The notes beneath the pieces were generated by a model that was given only the letters and a program-made list of their open reading frames with translations, searched no databases and was not told the origin of the DNA. From Halichoerus grypus (lineage: Eukaryota > Chordata > Mammalia > Carnivora > Phocidae), in contig NC_135719.1 of NCBI RefSeq assembly GCF_964656455.1, positions 72,714,283 through 72,778,282 on the forward strand: a stretch of DNA of 64,000 bases, written 5' to 3'. Positions 1-50,290 of this stretch are shown piece by piece; position 1 is the stretch's first letter, and every line of letters starts with the position of its first letter. The translations under genes were made by a program, and so were the position numbers.

Positions 1-1090
1 AAAATGTGGGTTACACAAAGCCCTTCCTCTTCAGGGGTAGAAACTGTCAAAAGCAATTTACATTTGTGATTCTAATACCAGATATACTGTGCCATACTTA
101 GTCCTCTGTAAAATATAAGGCAGGATTCCATGCTCTCTATGGTTTGCTTCAGATCATGAATAATTGTTATCATGGAACACATTTACCTAGCACATAGCAA
201 TCTAGATAATTTCCACTGAGAAACAACTCATTGTATCCAGATTACCCAGAAATTGCCTACACTTGCAGGGAGGGAGTAACCAATATGGTATAATGTAAGA
301 ACACTGGACTCAAAGAAGACTGGAATCATCATCAAGGCAATGGGAGCTGTACCTTTCTACTCTCCCCTTCTGTTTAATTTACAACAAACCGGTTATTCAT
401 AACCAAACAAAAAGTGACCTCACGGAATACCCAGGAGATTTGTACCTGCCTGTGCTCCGGAAAGTAGGTGGCTAGGCCTCAGATCCAAGGGAGGTGGCGA
501 GCCTGCTCCACCCCATCTTGCCATGAGCAGGCAAGAGCAACGCTGGAGAGTGCAAACCAGGTCAGACATGCAAGGAAGATACAGAAGTTGTGGAGGTCCC
601 ACTGGGAATGGAGCCAGACCGAGAAGAGTTTGGGGGCTGAGGAGAATCTTTCTTAGGAGTCAGCCTCCCTGCCCAGAACGACACTGCAATGCACTGGGCT
701 TCCTCCCTCACAGAGGACAGGGAAAGCAAAAGTGGTGAGTGACTGGCCCCCTGGCTGCATAGGCTGTAACTGGAGGGACACATGTCTCTCCAACAGCACC
801 CAGGTTTCTGAGGAAGGACCTCTAGCACTTGGGGGAGGGAGAGGAAAGGGAAAGAGGCAGATAAGAATAACAAAGGGCACTGAAGGAACACATACCCCCC
901 CCCCCCCCCGCCCCATCTCCCTCAGGGTTTCATAGCAGGTTTGCCCATGAACGTGTGGGAGTGCCCCCACTCGAGGATCCCCCTATCATGCCGTGGGCAG
1001 CCCTCCACCTCTACCGCCAGTACTCTGTGTATCTTTTTTAATGCACACTCCCAAATGCAGCACCAGAGCCGGCTTAGGTAAAAAGAAACC
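1..1090. other. Distal part of RASGRP1 last intron, no gene seen
   Basis: No exon-like open frame with splice sites stands out on either strand. The only notable texture is a near-pure C tract around 895-912. The GC-richer part from about 420 to 1090 leads without a break into the L1 ORF1-like text that follows, so it may be the 5' untranslated part of that old L1, but I cannot prove it. It is assigned to the RASGRP1 intron only because the terminal RASGRP1 exon lies downstream on the same strand. Confidence 0.45.
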
Positions 1091-1584
1091 CAAAACTTGA
1101 GCTATAGTATGTGGCCACCTTATGAAAAACAAAAGGACTTTAAATGCCAGTCTGTTGAACAAAGTAAACAACTAAGAAAGGTGTGTGCTACTTCAAATAC
1201 GATGGCAGAGGCACATTTCGTGGGACACTATGGAAACTCACGGTATCACAAAGAGAAAAGAATTCCAGCAACCAAACTCAAAGGCATGGAATATTGGGAT
1301 CTAACTGATAAAGAATTCAAAATAGCTGTTATAAAGAACAAGAAAAACTCAGAAAGGTTATTCAATGAACTATGGAAAAAAATTAATGAACAGGAGTTGT
1401 CAAAAAGATTGAAATTTTTAAAGAACCAGACAAATTCTGGAGCTCAAGAATTCAATGAGATGAAGAATGCACTAGAAAGCTTAGGAAATAAGGCAGATCA
1501 AGGAAAGAACTAGCAACTTAGAGGACAGGAATTTAGAAATGATTGAGAAGAGGAACTAAGATTTTTAAAAAAGTGAAGAAACCC

Positions 1585-1790
1585 GGGGCGCCTGGGTGGC
1601 TCAGTCGTTAAGCGTCTGCCTTCGGCTCAGGTCATGATCCCAGGGTCCTGGGATCGAGCCCCGCATCGGGCTCCCTGCTCAGCGGGAAGCCTGCTTCTCC
1701 CTCTCCGATTCCCCTTGCTTGTGTTCCCTCTCTCGCTATGTCTCTCTCTGTCAAATAAATAAATAAAATCTTTAAAAAAAAAAAAAAAAA
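1585..1790 (+). mobile_element. SINEC (tRNA-derived carnivore SINE)
   Basis: Full-length copy with the tRNA-like head, a CT-rich middle, an AATAAA-containing end and an 18-base A tail. It is bounded by a target duplication, GTGAAGAAACCC, preceded by A residues, at 1573-1584 and 1791-1802. The near-perfect duplication suggests a fairly recent insertion into the old L1. Confidence 0.93.
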
Positions 1791-1950
1791 GTGAAGAAAC
1801 CCTATAAGAGCTATCAGTTATGATGGGAAAAATATAGAAGGAAAAAGAAGCAGAAAGCATATTTAGAGAAATAATAGCTGAGAACTTCCCAAACCTAGAG
1901 AAGAAAATGGAGAATACAAGTCCAAGAAGGTAATGGACCACCCAATTATT

Positions 1951-2022
1951 ATTTTTTTAAAAGATTTTATTTGAGAGAGAAAGAGCATGAATGGTGGGGA
2001 GGGGCAGAGGGAGAGGGAGAAA
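1951..2022 (-). mobile_element. Partial SINEC
   Basis: Reverse-complement SINEC tail text (T run, AAAGATTTTATTT, then GAGAGAGA) is present, but the tRNA-like head is missing, so the copy is truncated. No target duplication was found. Confidence 0.6.
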
Positions 2023-2614
2023 AAAACTGGGAAAAAAGAGAAACCTATGAAGGAACCCCACTAGCTATAAGCAGGTTTCTCAGCAAAAACTCTATAGGCC
2101 ATGAGAAAGTGAAATGACAAAGTATTAAAACTGCTAGCAAGAACACTTCATCCAGTAGTCACCTTTCAGACATGAATGTGAAATAAAGGCTTTCTCAGAC
2201 AAAAACTGAAAGCACTCACCACCGCTAGACCAGCCTTGCAAGAAATGCTGAAAGTAGTTCTTCAAGCTGAAATGAAAGGATTTAGTGACATAAAAGCAAA
2301 TGAAAGTACACCATACTCCAGCAATGATGAGAAATAAGCAGAATCAGAAAACTGTAACTGTATTAGAATGGTGTGTTCAACCTCTTAATTGTAGGAGAAT
2401 GGCCTAAGGAACGGAGCATTAAAGATAACTGTAGCTACTATAATTTCTCAATGAATTCACAGCATAAAAAGATAAATTGTAATGTCAAAAATATAAAAGG
2501 GAAGGAATAAAAGAGTGGATAGCACTTTATCTTTGGTCACCTATAAAGTTTCAAGCTAAAAAGGACTATTTTAATTATGTTTTACATGTAAGCCACATGG
2601 TAATCACAAAGCAA

Positions 2615-3020
2615 AAAGAATGAAATCTTGCCATTTGCAACGACGTGGATGGAACTAGAGGGTATCATGCTAAGCAAAGTCAGTCAGAGACAAATACCAT
2701 ATGATTTCACTCATGTGGAATTTAAGAAACAAAACAGATGAACATAGGGAAAGGGAAAGAAAATAAAGTAAGAGGAAAACAGGGAAGCAAACCATTAGTG
2801 ACTCTTAACTATAGGGAACAAACTGACAGTTGCTGGAGGGGAGGAGGGATAGGGTAAGTGAGTGATGGGCCTTAAGGAGGGCACTTGATGTAATGAGCAC
2901 TGGGTGTTGTATGCAATTGATGAATCACTAAATTCTGCCTCTGAAACTAATACAATATATGTTAATTAAATTGAACTTAAGTAAAATTAAGTAAATTTAA
3001 GTAAAACATTTTTTAAAAAG
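2615..3020 (+). mobile_element. L1 3' end fragment inserted in older L1
   Basis: From ATCTTGCCATTTGCAACGAC onward the text closely matches the C-terminal and 3' untranslated part of the younger L1 at 25840-26400 in this window, including the G-rich block. It sits inside ORF1/ORF2-order text of an older L1, so it is a separate 5'-truncated insertion. Its ends are approximate and no clear target duplication was found. Confidence 0.65.
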
Positions 3021-5604
3021 GCTCAAATCACCGTGGAAAAATTACACTTTACAAGAGTAAAGAGAAATAGAGGGGGAAAAGAAAATGGAGATAGAAAACA
3101 ACCAGAAGGCAAATACGATGGCAGTAGTAAGTCCTTACATAACAATAATCACTCTAAAAAATAAATGGATTGGTTTCACCAATCAAAAGGCACAGAGTGG
3201 CTGGATGGATAAAAAATAAGACCCAATTCTATGCTGCTTACAGGAAACTCATTTCAGCTCTAAAGACACATACCGGCTCAAAGTAAAGGGATGGAAGAGG
3301 ATATTCCATGCAAATAGAAGCCCAAAGAAAATGGGGCATAGCCATACTTAGGTCAAACAAAACAGACTTCAAGCCAAAAATGTTAACAAGAGACAAAAGG
3401 TAATTATATAACGGTAAAAGGCTTGATACATCAACAAGATATAACAGTTGTAATATATATGCACCCAACACTGGGCTTCACTGGTGAAACCTACCAAACA
3501 TTCAAAGAAGAATTAACACCAATCCTTCTCAAACTCTTCCAAAAAATTGAGGGAATACTTCCAAACTTATTCTATAAGAAGAGCATTACCCTGATACCAG
3601 AGCCAGATTAGGACACCATAAGAAAACTATAGCCCAATACTGCTGATGAATACAAATGCAAACATTCTCAACAAAATATTATCAAACTCAAAATAGAGGA
3701 TTATACACCATGACCAAATGTGATTTATCCCTTGGATGCAAGCATAGGTCAACATATACAAATCAATAAATGTAATACATCACATTAGTAAAATGAAAGA
3801 AAAACCACATGATCATCTCAATAGAGGCAGAAAAGGCATTTGACAAAATACAACACCCTTTCAAATTAAAAAAAAAACAAAACAGCAGCAGATCGGATAT
3901 AGAAGGAACAGACCTCCACATAATAAGGGCCCCAAATGACAAACCCATAGCTAAGATACTCAGTGGAAAAAAAGTTAAAGCTTTTTCTCAAGATCAGAAA
4001 CAAGACACAAGGAGGCTTACTCTCATCACTCTTATTCAACACATTACTAAAAATCTTAGCTAGAGTGATTAAGCAAGACAAAGAAATAAATAGCATCCAT
4101 AGCATCCAAATCAGGAAAGAAGTAAAACTGTCACAATTTGCAGATGACATGAGTCTGTATGTATAAAATCGCCAAAAGAACCAAAATACTGTTGGAACTA
4201 ATCAAAAATTTAGGTATAGTTGCAGGCTACAAAATCAACATACAGAAATCAGCTGCATTTCTACACACTAAGGATGAAATATCTGAAAAAGAATTAAAAC
4301 TATCCTATTCATAATAGCACCAAAAGCAATGAAATACTTTGGAATATATTTAACCAAGGAAGTGAAAGATCTGTACAATTTGAAAACAAGATTTTGCTGA
4401 AAGAAACTGAAGACAGAAACAAATGGAAAGATATCCCATGTTCATGACCAGAAGAACTGTTAAAATGTCCATACTACCCAAAGCCATCTACAGATTTAAT
4501 GCAATCTCTATTAAAATGCCAATAGCATTCTTTACAGAAATAGAAAAAAAAAAAAAATCCTAAAATCTGTATGGAACCACAAAAGAACAAAGCTGGAGAT
4601 ATCATACTTCCTGATTTCAAACTATACTCAAAGCTACAGTAATAAAACCGTATGGTACTGGCACAAAAACTAACACATAGACCAATGGAAGAATAAAGAG
4701 AGCCCAGAATTACAACTTGCTTATGCAGTGAGCTAATATTTGATAAGGGCACCAAGAGCACCCAAGGGGGAAAGGATAGTCTCTTCAACAAATAGAGACT
4801 ACATCAAACTTAAAAGCTTTTGCACAGCGAAAGAACACAATGAAAAAGCAATATAGAGAATGGGAGAAAATTTTTGCAAACCATAAACTGGATAAAGGGT
4901 TGATATCCAAATTATATAAAGAATTCATACAACTCAACAACAACAAAATCTGATTTAGAAATGGGCAGAAGAACTAAAGAGACATTTTTCTAAAGAATAC
5001 ATACAAATGGCCAACAGGTACATAAAAAGATGCTCAATATTGCTAAGCATCAAGGAAATGCAAATCAAAACACGATGAGCTATCAACTCACACCTGTTAG
5101 AATGGTTAGCATCAAGAAAACAAGATAGCAAGTGCTTGCTAGGATGTGCTGAAAAGGGAACCCTCGTGCCCTGCTGGTGAAAATGTAAATTGGTGCAGCC
5201 ACTATGGGACACAGCGTGGAAGTTCCTCAAATATTAAAAGCAAAACTATCATATTATCCAGCAATTCCACTTCTGGGTATTTATCTGAAGAACACAAAAA
5301 TACTAACTCAAAAAGACAGATACACCCCCATGTTCAATGCAGCATTATTTACAATAGGCAAGATATGGAAACAACCCAAGTGTCCATACCTCATCAATGA
5401 ATGGACAACGACAATGTGTATATACACACACACACAATGGAGTATCATTCAGCCATGAGAAGGGAATTTGCAACAACATGGATGGACCTCAAACACATTA
5501 TGCTAAGTGAGACAAGACAGAGTAAGACAGGTACTGTATGACATCACTTATATATGGAATTTTAAAAAGCCAAACTTGCAAAAACAGATTAAAATGGTGG
5601 TTAC

Positions 5605-5800
5605 GGGGCGCCTGGGTGGCTCAGTTGGTTAAGCGTCTGCCTTCGGCTTAAGTCATGATCCCAGGGTCCTGGGATCGAGTCCCGTATCAGGCTCCCTGCT
5701 CAGCGGGGAGGCTGCTTCTCCCTCTCTCTCTGCCTTTCCTCCCAGCCTGTGTTCTCTCTCTCTCGCTCACTCTCTCTCAAATAAATAAAAATAATAAAAT
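5605..5800 (+). mobile_element. SINEC
   Basis: Full-length SINEC with tRNA-like head and A-rich tail. The target duplication is AAAATGGTGGTTAC at 5591-5604 and AAAATGGCGGTTAC at 5801-5814, a single mismatch. Confidence 0.93.
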
Positions 5801-6110
5801 AAAATGGCGGTTACCAGGGGAAGGATGGGAGGTACAGATGTTTAAGGGTACCAACTTACAACGAGTGGTAAATAAGCCTGAAAGATACAATGCATGGTAC
5901 AATGAACAATAAACAATACTGTACTATAATCCTCAAACCTGCTGAGTCCAGAACTTAAATTATTCCAACTACTAAAAAGGATAATATTATAACAATGAAA
6001 GGTGCTGATTGTCTTTACAATGGCAGTATTACAACATATCAAAATAACATGTTGTACATCTTAAATTTATACAATGTCATAGGTCAAATATAATTCAATT
6101 TAAAAAAGGC

Positions 6111-6621
6111 AGTAGCCTGGAAGTCAACTGCCGCAGAAAATTAGATAACTAAATCCCAGTTTAGGGGGTAGGAAAAAATTCCTTATCAAAGGAGTCCATT
6201 ACTTTTCAGTTAATTTTGGGGGAAAAAACTTAGACTAAATGAACTATAATATTTCATATGACAGTATTCTGAGTCACCGTTTTCATACCTCAGACCTGAC
6301 AAGAGACTCCATTTCTGCCAAGTTTAGGTCTCCCACTATACAGCATCCAAAGGTTTTATATCCACCTCTTGTCTGGGAATGGTTTATTCTGCCTGCTAGC
6401 CCTCTTTGATATGATAACAAAAACTAATTGCTGTTTGCACATGCTCACTTGACATTAAACTTGTTATTTTCTATTCAGAGCAAAATAAACGTCTTGGAAA
6501 GTTTTTAATTCTCAGCCATAGTGAATAGAAAACGCCAATCAAGTGTAGTACTCCCAATATTGTAACTGATTTGCTATTCATTGCTGCTTTATTAACATAC
6601 CTCATTCTCCTTTCCCTTTAG
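6111..6621 (+). other. End of RASGRP1 last intron with acceptor site
   Basis: Unique-looking intronic sequence. It ends in a pyrimidine tract (CTCCTTTCCCTTTAG) whose AG at 6620-6621 is the splice acceptor of the terminal RASGRP1 exon. Confidence 0.75.
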
Positions 6622-6756
6622 GAAATAAATACCCTGAAAGCAGATAATGACGCTCTAAAGATCCAACTGAAATATGCACAGAAGAAAATAGAAACCCTCC
6701 AACTTGCAAGAAGCAATCATGTGTTAGCTCAAATGGAGCATGGTGACTGTTCTTAG
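6622..6756 (+). CDS. RASGRP1: RASGRP1 terminal coding exon (RAS guanyl-releasing protein 1)
   Basis: The exon follows a good pyrimidine tract and AG, and stays open for 44 codons until TAG at 6754-6756. It encodes [20 protein letters not shown], continues with a heptad-like helix and ends [12 protein letters not shown] recognise this as the C-terminal tail of RASGRP1, the diacylglycerol-regulated exchange factor that loads GTP onto Ras in lymphocytes and acts at Golgi and plasma membranes. The family has an N-terminal REM domain, a CDC25 exchange domain, EF hands, a C1 domain and a C-terminal coiled coil. Only the coiled coil is in this window; all other exons lie to the left. The neighbour FAM98B, convergent on the other strand, matches the known mammalian order and supports the call. 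The frame is phase 0 at the acceptor, so the preceding exon should end on a codon boundary. Confidence 0.92.
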   Translation, partial: EINTLKADNDALKIQLKYAQKKIETLQLARSNHVLAQMEHGDCS

Positions 6757-9440
6757 CCCAGAAACTGAAGAAGCACAATGTGTAGAGGAGTATATCAGAG
6801 ATCTCTTAACTAAAATGAGTAACACAAACACCTGGGGAACCTTAGATCGACCAGTTATTTTAAAAGGGTACTTTAAAACAGAAAAGCAAGTTGTTTTTTT
6901 TTTGTTTTTTTTTTTTTACTTGAAAGACTCCTCATGAGTGGAACTGTCTTCTCTTCCAGTCAGTTAAGTCAAAGGGTAGGAAAGCTGAAGAATGCAGAAT
7001 TTTTGCCATTCACACCATAAACTTTTTTTTTCCCCTGGAATACCAACAGCTTGATAAAAATAGGACTACAGGTTTCTGACAAGGTTGCTTCTCCTATGTG
7101 GCCTGTGTAGCTACTTCTTCCTCAGAACTAAAATCCCTGGAAAATTAATTTGCTTCCTTCTGTGGGTTTTCTGTGAACTGAAAGATTTATTTTGTTCCAT
7201 CCAAAGCTTGCTTACCGTGGGAAGAGACTCACATTCCAAAAATAGATTCACTTCCTCTATATTCCAGCATTCTTTTCGAATCTGGTTCCCACTTCACTAC
7301 CTCAGGTATCTAATCAATTAGCCTTCTCCCACTCCTTCCTCACTAGGCTCATACTCACATGAGGATATCTATCTAGAAGTAAACTTCTAGAGATGGAGCC
7401 ACAAATTTGGGGGTGAGGGAGGGGACTAAGACATTATCCAAGTACAGGTCAACTCACAGTTTTAGTCTCACAGTCATAAGTAGGCAAACTAAACACCTGG
7501 AAACATAGCTAATACCACCTAATACACGACCGGCCAGGTAGCTAAAAAAAAAACCTGCCAACGTGGTATTTGTCCTCATATACCTACATTGGGATAGAAT
7601 TAGGAATTTATGGCCTTTTGAAAGAATCTGTTTAACTTTTCATGTGCCATCTTTATCTTTTTTTTTTTTTGAAGTAACTATTTTGAACTGATTTTGTGCT
7701 ATACTGTCTTCACTATTAATATTATTTAGAAATAAGCTAACTGGATCAGAGGCTTCAATAAGACCCGAGAACGTGTATATGTGTATATATTATGTATATA
7801 CAATATCAAGCATGCATGTGACTTGGAATTTTGTTTCCTCCTTCATAAAATGTGGGGGTGAATTAAACAACTTTGTCATTTACACAAATCCACAAATATA
7901 AAGTTAGTTTGTTACAAGATAAAGAAATTGCTCACAATGTAAGATGTATTGTTCAGCAAAATCACAATTGAGTCCTATGAGTTTTCTATTAATGAAGGTT
8001 AATGATAAATGGGCTCATTTAATTGGACAACTGTTTACAAACTCCCGTCTATATGATTTCTCTAAAAAGTTCATATAATCATTTTCTTTTTGAGGGGAAC
8101 TTACCTTCCATGCTTGGAAAGCTTGGTACCAAGCATACTTGAAATTCATACGCAAGTTGACCAACTGCCAAGAACATAATCTCAACAATTAAAAGTTCGA
8201 AACCTAAAACCAACAACACCAAATCTTATTCAGAATACAAAGTATATACAGTGTAATTTCCTTGGAGGATTCAGATCATTTAAGAAGTTTATCTGATGAA
8301 AGACCAGTTTCCATTTGCATACCTCCTTGTACTGAGCTTTAGTGACAAAACTAGTGAGTGGCTTTCAGCTAGTGTTTTAAAGAATTACTTTATGCACAAA
8401 TTTACCCTTTCCTAATTCCAAACTCAGAAATCCCCAGAGCAGGCTGCTTAGGTCCATCACCTGGTATATAAGTTAAGAAGCACTTTGTCCACATAAGTAG
8501 CAAACATGAATTTATGATAATCTTTAAAAATTCATGTTCTTCACTATTATTCTTTCCCTCTGATACAGACCAAAGGTGGTACAGCTCAATTTCTTTATAA
8601 ACACAGTCATGTAACACAATTTTTCATTCTCCTTACCCTCCATCCAAAATACAGACCCCAGTTAACTCCTGTGTACATAATCTGTAATCCTAAAATTCCA
8701 AAGGTCAGAGCTCCCTTAATCAAATTAATATGGCTAGAGGGTTTGTTTTTTTTTTTTTAAAGATTTTATTTATTTATTTGACAGAGAGAGACACAGTGAG
8801 AGCAGGATCACAAGCAGGGGGAGTGGGAGAGGGAGAAGCAGGCTTCCTGCTGAGCAGGGAGCCCAATGCAGGGCTCGATCCCAGGACCCTGGGATCATGA
8901 CCTGAGCCGAAGGCAGACGCTTAACGACTGAGCCACCCAGGCGCCCCAATATGGCTAGAGGGTCTTAAGCATTGCAGAATTTATCACTAAAATGGGCAGG
9001 AAGCAGTAGTTTTATCACAAGTTTTTACAGTCCAGCAAGGGCCAAAGATGAATAGCATGTAAATTAATATTTGCATTGAGCTACATGGGATTAGTACAAT
9101 CTACAGAAATAATCTGGAAAAAATTTTTGGTTTGTCAAGCCTAGGATACAAACTTTTATGTCTTATACTGACTTGAAATATGTTTGAGCACATATTTATC
9201 TGTCAAAACAAGGACAAATCTTGTTTTGTCAACAGCAGTGTCACTTATTTTCTTTGGTAACTGACTTGCCTTTTTACTGACCGTTTGTGAATTTCTGTCT
9301 AAGGATCTATAATGTAAAAGAACTGCAAGGAAAAAACAAGTGTACAGATTGTAAAGGGTTTTTTGTTTTTTGTTTTTTTGATACCTAATGTAAGTTTTCT
9401 TTGTGTAATATTTATATGATAAAAGACATTAGGATCCCCA
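6757..9440 (+). other. RASGRP1: Probable RASGRP1 3' UTR
   Basis: AT-rich sequence follows the RASGRP1 stop codon with no further gene-like frame, as expected for a long 3' UTR. The end is a guess. No canonical AATAAA was pinned with confidence; ATTAAA occurs near 7862 and 8190, and a GATAAA-type element near 9419 sits in a T-rich context. The length of roughly 2.4 kb without the inserted SINE is in line with what I recall for the human mRNA. T runs at 6896-6920 and 7662-7671 are plain homopolymers. Confidence 0.45.
8743..8947 (-). mobile_element. SINEC, antisense to RASGRP1
   Basis: Full-length reverse-oriented SINEC, starting with a T run and ending with the GGGGCGCC head complement. The 16-base target duplication AATATGGCTAGAGGGT is perfect (8727-8742 and 8948-8963). 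It probably lies inside the RASGRP1 3' UTR. Confidence 0.95.
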
Positions 9441-12400
9441 CCACATAGCTGTCTTGTGTTTCTTCTAGTTCATGAATATGTAGAAGCTCCTCTTAAAAAA
9501 TCTATAATCCACAGCTGACACTACTTCCCTATTCTATTAACCAAACCGGGTATTCCTGGAAGGAAAAGCAAAGCAATTATTCAGTGTTAAGTTTTTCTCA
9601 ATCTTTTTATAACATGAAGTAACAGTACAGAAATATTCAACCTTTTCCTATCTTGCTGCATAAGGACTTACAGCGGTCCCCAAATATTAAGTCTATAAAT
9701 AACTTAAGAATGAAGGAGACAAATTTAAGGTTGTCCTTTCTCTGTAGCTTTTGTCTTTAATCCAACAGTTCTAAGAAAACTAGCAAGTAAAGAACTTTGA
9801 AGTTGTGCATGAAATTGATATAGTTCAGTCCAATGTAGACCACCCAGAGCAATTCATTTGTGTTCATGACTACTCAGAGTGATTAAGAGATAGCTATGAC
9901 TTCCTCTTAATCCCCAGCCAACTTCTGTTTAACCAGACCAATGAAGAGTGGGGGTAAATTCCAATCACTCAAATTCCACTATGGAATGCATTCTGGTACA
10001 TTTGGATATGGGTGTATTTATCCTTTTGGCAATTCGTAACACTTCATACAAAATAAGTCACAATGACAACCTGACCCTGAAGGAGAGATTAAACTGCCTC
10101 CTTTCTTTCATCCCCAGATTCCATCCCAAATTTATCTATCCTGTGCTTATAAGGTATCTCATTGCTCAGAACATTTCCTGGTCACAAATCTTTTCTGGGT
10201 TATCATACCTTCTTTTGACATAAATACAGGTAATTAAGTGTTCTTGGTTTAAAATGTTTTTTCTCTTTAGTGAAGCAAGGTTTCCCTGATCTGCAGAACA
10301 CAAGGCCATAGGTTCAAAGAAAACATCTCACCCTTCTGCTGAGAGCTATGTGTAAAATGGATGGGGACACACATTCTTTGTAAGGTCCAGATAAGAGATT
10401 AGTTACTTTAACCCAGAATCTCTCAGTAAAGTCATGTCTATAGGTGCTATTAAGATACCAAAGGCTAGACTAAGGCAGGGAGGGGGGAAAAAAAAAGGGG
10501 GGGGGGGAGGGAAGATAAATGAGGTAATAGGGGAAAATGAAACTGAGAACCGGGCAAAAAGGAATGAAGAGGAGGCCCATAAAAAGGTTTAGATTGTAGG
10601 AAGCAGTAAAGTACCATTCATCATACTCTGCATTTGTACTGCACTCAATTTATAAAATATTTTCACATTATGGCTGTTGACATCAAAGCCCCAAATTGCC
10701 TATTGCTAGTCTAGCTATTGCTCAGCACACACTTCTACAAAACAAATTTTTACTTAAAAAAGAATATCATGAAAATCCTACCTTCCAGGGAAGAAAAAGA
10801 TATTAGGGTCTAGATCACCCTGCTTGTCATTCAAGTGAAGTTTATGGGAATGTATAAATAGGAGTGGTTCCAGCTCCAATATGATCCCAGGAGCAAGTGA
10901 TAAAACTGGATAAGGTTTACAGCAAGTATAGTGGATAACTCAACAGCACTCCTTTGAAGGTACAAGGAAATCTTACAGAAATGGATAAATTAATGTTTCT
11001 GCCATTGTTTACCACAAACCTTGAGTGATAAAAGTTGAAAGTAGTTGTAAACCCCTTCTATATCAGCAACTATACTCCAGTAGTCTTTGATTAAATATTT
11101 TTAAAAATTATTTATTTTTCAGAATTCATAGCTATTGAAAAGAATGTTTTAATTACAGAAAGCCTTTTTTTTCCAACTATCACAAATGAAATTAAGTATC
11201 TTCATTAAATATAAACACATTTTTAAAATCTATTTTACAAATAACCTAAAGTTTGTTTTCCTGTCCTGAACAAGTTTCTTTGAAGAGTTAGCTTGAAAAA
11301 TACATGGCAAAGACTGCAGTATACACAATATTTACTTTTAAAGTTTTAACATTATTTTAGTTTTCACTACAGGGTTTACTGTAAAGCAAAACAAAACAAC
11401 AACAATGAAACTGCCAAATATCAAATACCATGTGTCCACTGGTAATCAGCTTTCTATCTGTTGAGTTTGCTAGATCAAAGAAAGTTGTTACGCACGGGTG
11501 TCAACCAAGAGCCCACACTGGGATACACATTTTACAGTGGGAATGAAAAAATGTGTATGACTATCTTATCTCTCTTTACTAAGAGAAAAATGCATTAAAC
11601 CATCACAACAAGCCCTCAATAAATGGCACTTGTACTTACGTCTTTATGAAACAATCTGAGAAGAGTGCAAGCGTCACATTCCTCATTTGACAAATGAGGA
11701 CAAATCAATCCTTGAGAGCTATGGTCATTTCAGCCCATAGCACCCCTGGGCTAGTGCCATGATTCAAATTCACAACTCTTGATCTCCAAACCTTTACCTG
11801 CTCCAACCACCAAACCACATGTAAGCATTCCCTAACCCTGTTTCCCAAATCGAGCTATGAATCAGAATTTCCAAGGGATGCCCTGATCCTACCTCTGATG
11901 GACTGAAACTGGCAATTACTGCCCTAATCCTGAGCAATACAGCTCAGCCTGCCTTTTAATATTCAAACACCTAAGGTGATGGCACAAATGAAGAGACCAG
12001 TTTATATGAGTATTATTTACATCACCATGTAAAATTATTGCTTGTCCTTATCCCTTTAGAGTAATTCTGACCTCAGTCTTTAACTTTGCTTTGTTAAACA
12101 AAATCACAGATTTCAAATCCACCTGGAAAATAAATCAAATATACATAGCAAAAAGTAGGCTTGAGCTTCAATTAATGGAACTTTAACAGAAACCTGGTCA
12201 GAGGAATTGCTGCCTATAAAAGAACAAACAAGTCATGACAACTACCTATTGAACACAACTATCAGATCAGTCCCTTTCCCTATTTCATAAAGTATAATTA
12301 TCAAATACAAAACACGGCCACAGGAATACAGATGAGGCAAGAGTCTATATTCCTTTCCATTACAAGTAGGGTTATTTATGTGTTTCAAACCTGAATAAAA

Positions 12401-12736
12401 TACAGGTAACAATCTAAATTCAATCATGACAATAAAATACTTTCCATTTTCTAAGTCTGATGGTAATAAATATTTACATTTTTAAAAATAATTTTTGCTC
12501 ATTTTTTGTTTTTTAAAAAGACATGCTCAAGGGTACACAGAATATGGAAAAATCATCACTCTAAGAGATCAGATGGTAGTATAAAACAATGCTCTTACAG
12601 ATTAACCCAATTCAAGAATGGTATCAGGGAATCTAACATGGTGTTTACTTCAAAGATGACATTCAAGTATGTTATTTAGAACACTACACCTAATGTCTCT
12701 GCCAAGAAAAGCACTGCTATCTAATTTTGGTAGTTT
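9441..12736. other. Region between convergent RASGRP1 and FAM98B ends
   Basis: No coding exon was recognised. It holds the end of the RASGRP1 transcript, the FAM98B 3' UTR (reading leftward from 12736; candidate AATAAA on the - strand near 11107-11112) and old repeat relics. A purine block with long A and G runs lies at 10480-10514. The two poly(A) sites could not be fixed from sequence alone, so the transcripts may end close together or even overlap. Confidence 0.4.
11650..11830 (-). repeat. MIR-like old SINE relic
   Basis: The text has the MIR pattern: CCTCATTTGACAAATGAGGA followed by a decayed core and ATTCAAATTCACA-type text. It is degraded, with approximate ends. The next 100 bases resemble a MER5-type hAT fragment, but too weakly to call. 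Confidence 0.4.
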
Positions 12737-49479
<36,743 letters not shown>

Positions 49480-49640
49480 GGTCCTTCGGCCCAAAGCTGT
49501 TCAGCGCTCTAAGAAGCCCGCCGGAAACCTGCGTCACGGCGCCAAGGTTCCGGGCGGAGTCTCAGCCAGGACAGCCTCGGAGCGCCTCTGCCCCGGGGCG
49601 TGAGCGTTCCGGCCCGAGGCAATCGCCTCGCAGTGACGAA

Positions 49641-50290
49641 AACCGCTTTACATAACAAAGAGAAGTTTTAAGGTAACAGTAAATTATAGTAATAAAAAAG
49701 GTTTCCTTGTGTTGGATCTTTTCTGTGTGTTGAAACCAATCTTAGCAAACACCGTGATTCTACCCAAGTTGTTCTCAACCTATCAGGCTCCGGACCTCTC
49801 TTTTAATAACAAAAGTCCTGAAATGAAATCATTATCTTGGGCTAAAATTGGTACATAATACTATATATCTAGACATATTTTTAAATCAGTATGCACGGCA
49901 ATGCTCCTACTTAAAAGAAGAAATAAAGGGAAAGTAAGGTATGACAGTATTGTTACACTGTGAACCGTAGATCAACAAAGTGATGGGGTGCTTGCATCTA
50001 TCTGCGGAATCCTCTTAAACACACATACGGGCTGTGTTGTATTGCTGACATAGCACAGGTGAGTTGCATAAGAAACAAAAATACCATAGGCAGAGTAGGG
50101 TAGTTAATGTGATTTTCCGAAACTGTGACTAACTCTCCATAAAGTTCCAAACAAACAAAACAATATTCCTTCTGTGTACTATTGACGGAGAATTCAGACT
50201 CTATCTAAACCATGCAAAAAATATTTTAGGGTTCATATGTAAAAGAGAGTCAGGATATAGGGTAAAATCATTATTAACAGTTTTATCACT
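49641..50290. other. Upstream flank of FAM98B, nothing recognised
   Basis: AT-rich sequence right after the CpG island, with no gene-like frame and no clear repeat. CpG density falls abruptly near 49650. Confidence 0.6.

Larger units (their letters stand above)
1091..6110 (+). mobile_element. Old L1 LINE with later insertions
   Basis: The stretch reads as a decayed L1 in sense orientation. An ORF1-like fragment covers 1097-1513, with a charged coiled-coil-type segment ending NEMKNALESLGNKADQ. ORF2 endonuclease-type text lies around 3130-3310. Reverse-transcriptase text with many stops and frameshifts follows around 3480-4170, including DMSLYV after a FADD-type motif. ORF2 C-terminal text runs to about 5450. 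The 3' untranslated end, with the usual TGTACATCTTAAAT-type text, ends in an A-rich tract near 6110. The text around 2040-2330 resembles ORF1 of older L1M/HAL1 elements. Two SINEs and an L1 3' fragment have inserted into it. No frame is intact, so it is not active. Confidence 0.75.

Noticed and set aside
1585..1660. tRNA-like segment as a possible tRNA gene
   Set aside because: This is the head of a SINEC, repeated about twenty times in the window; the A and B box-like parts belong to the SINE promoter, not to a functional tRNA gene.
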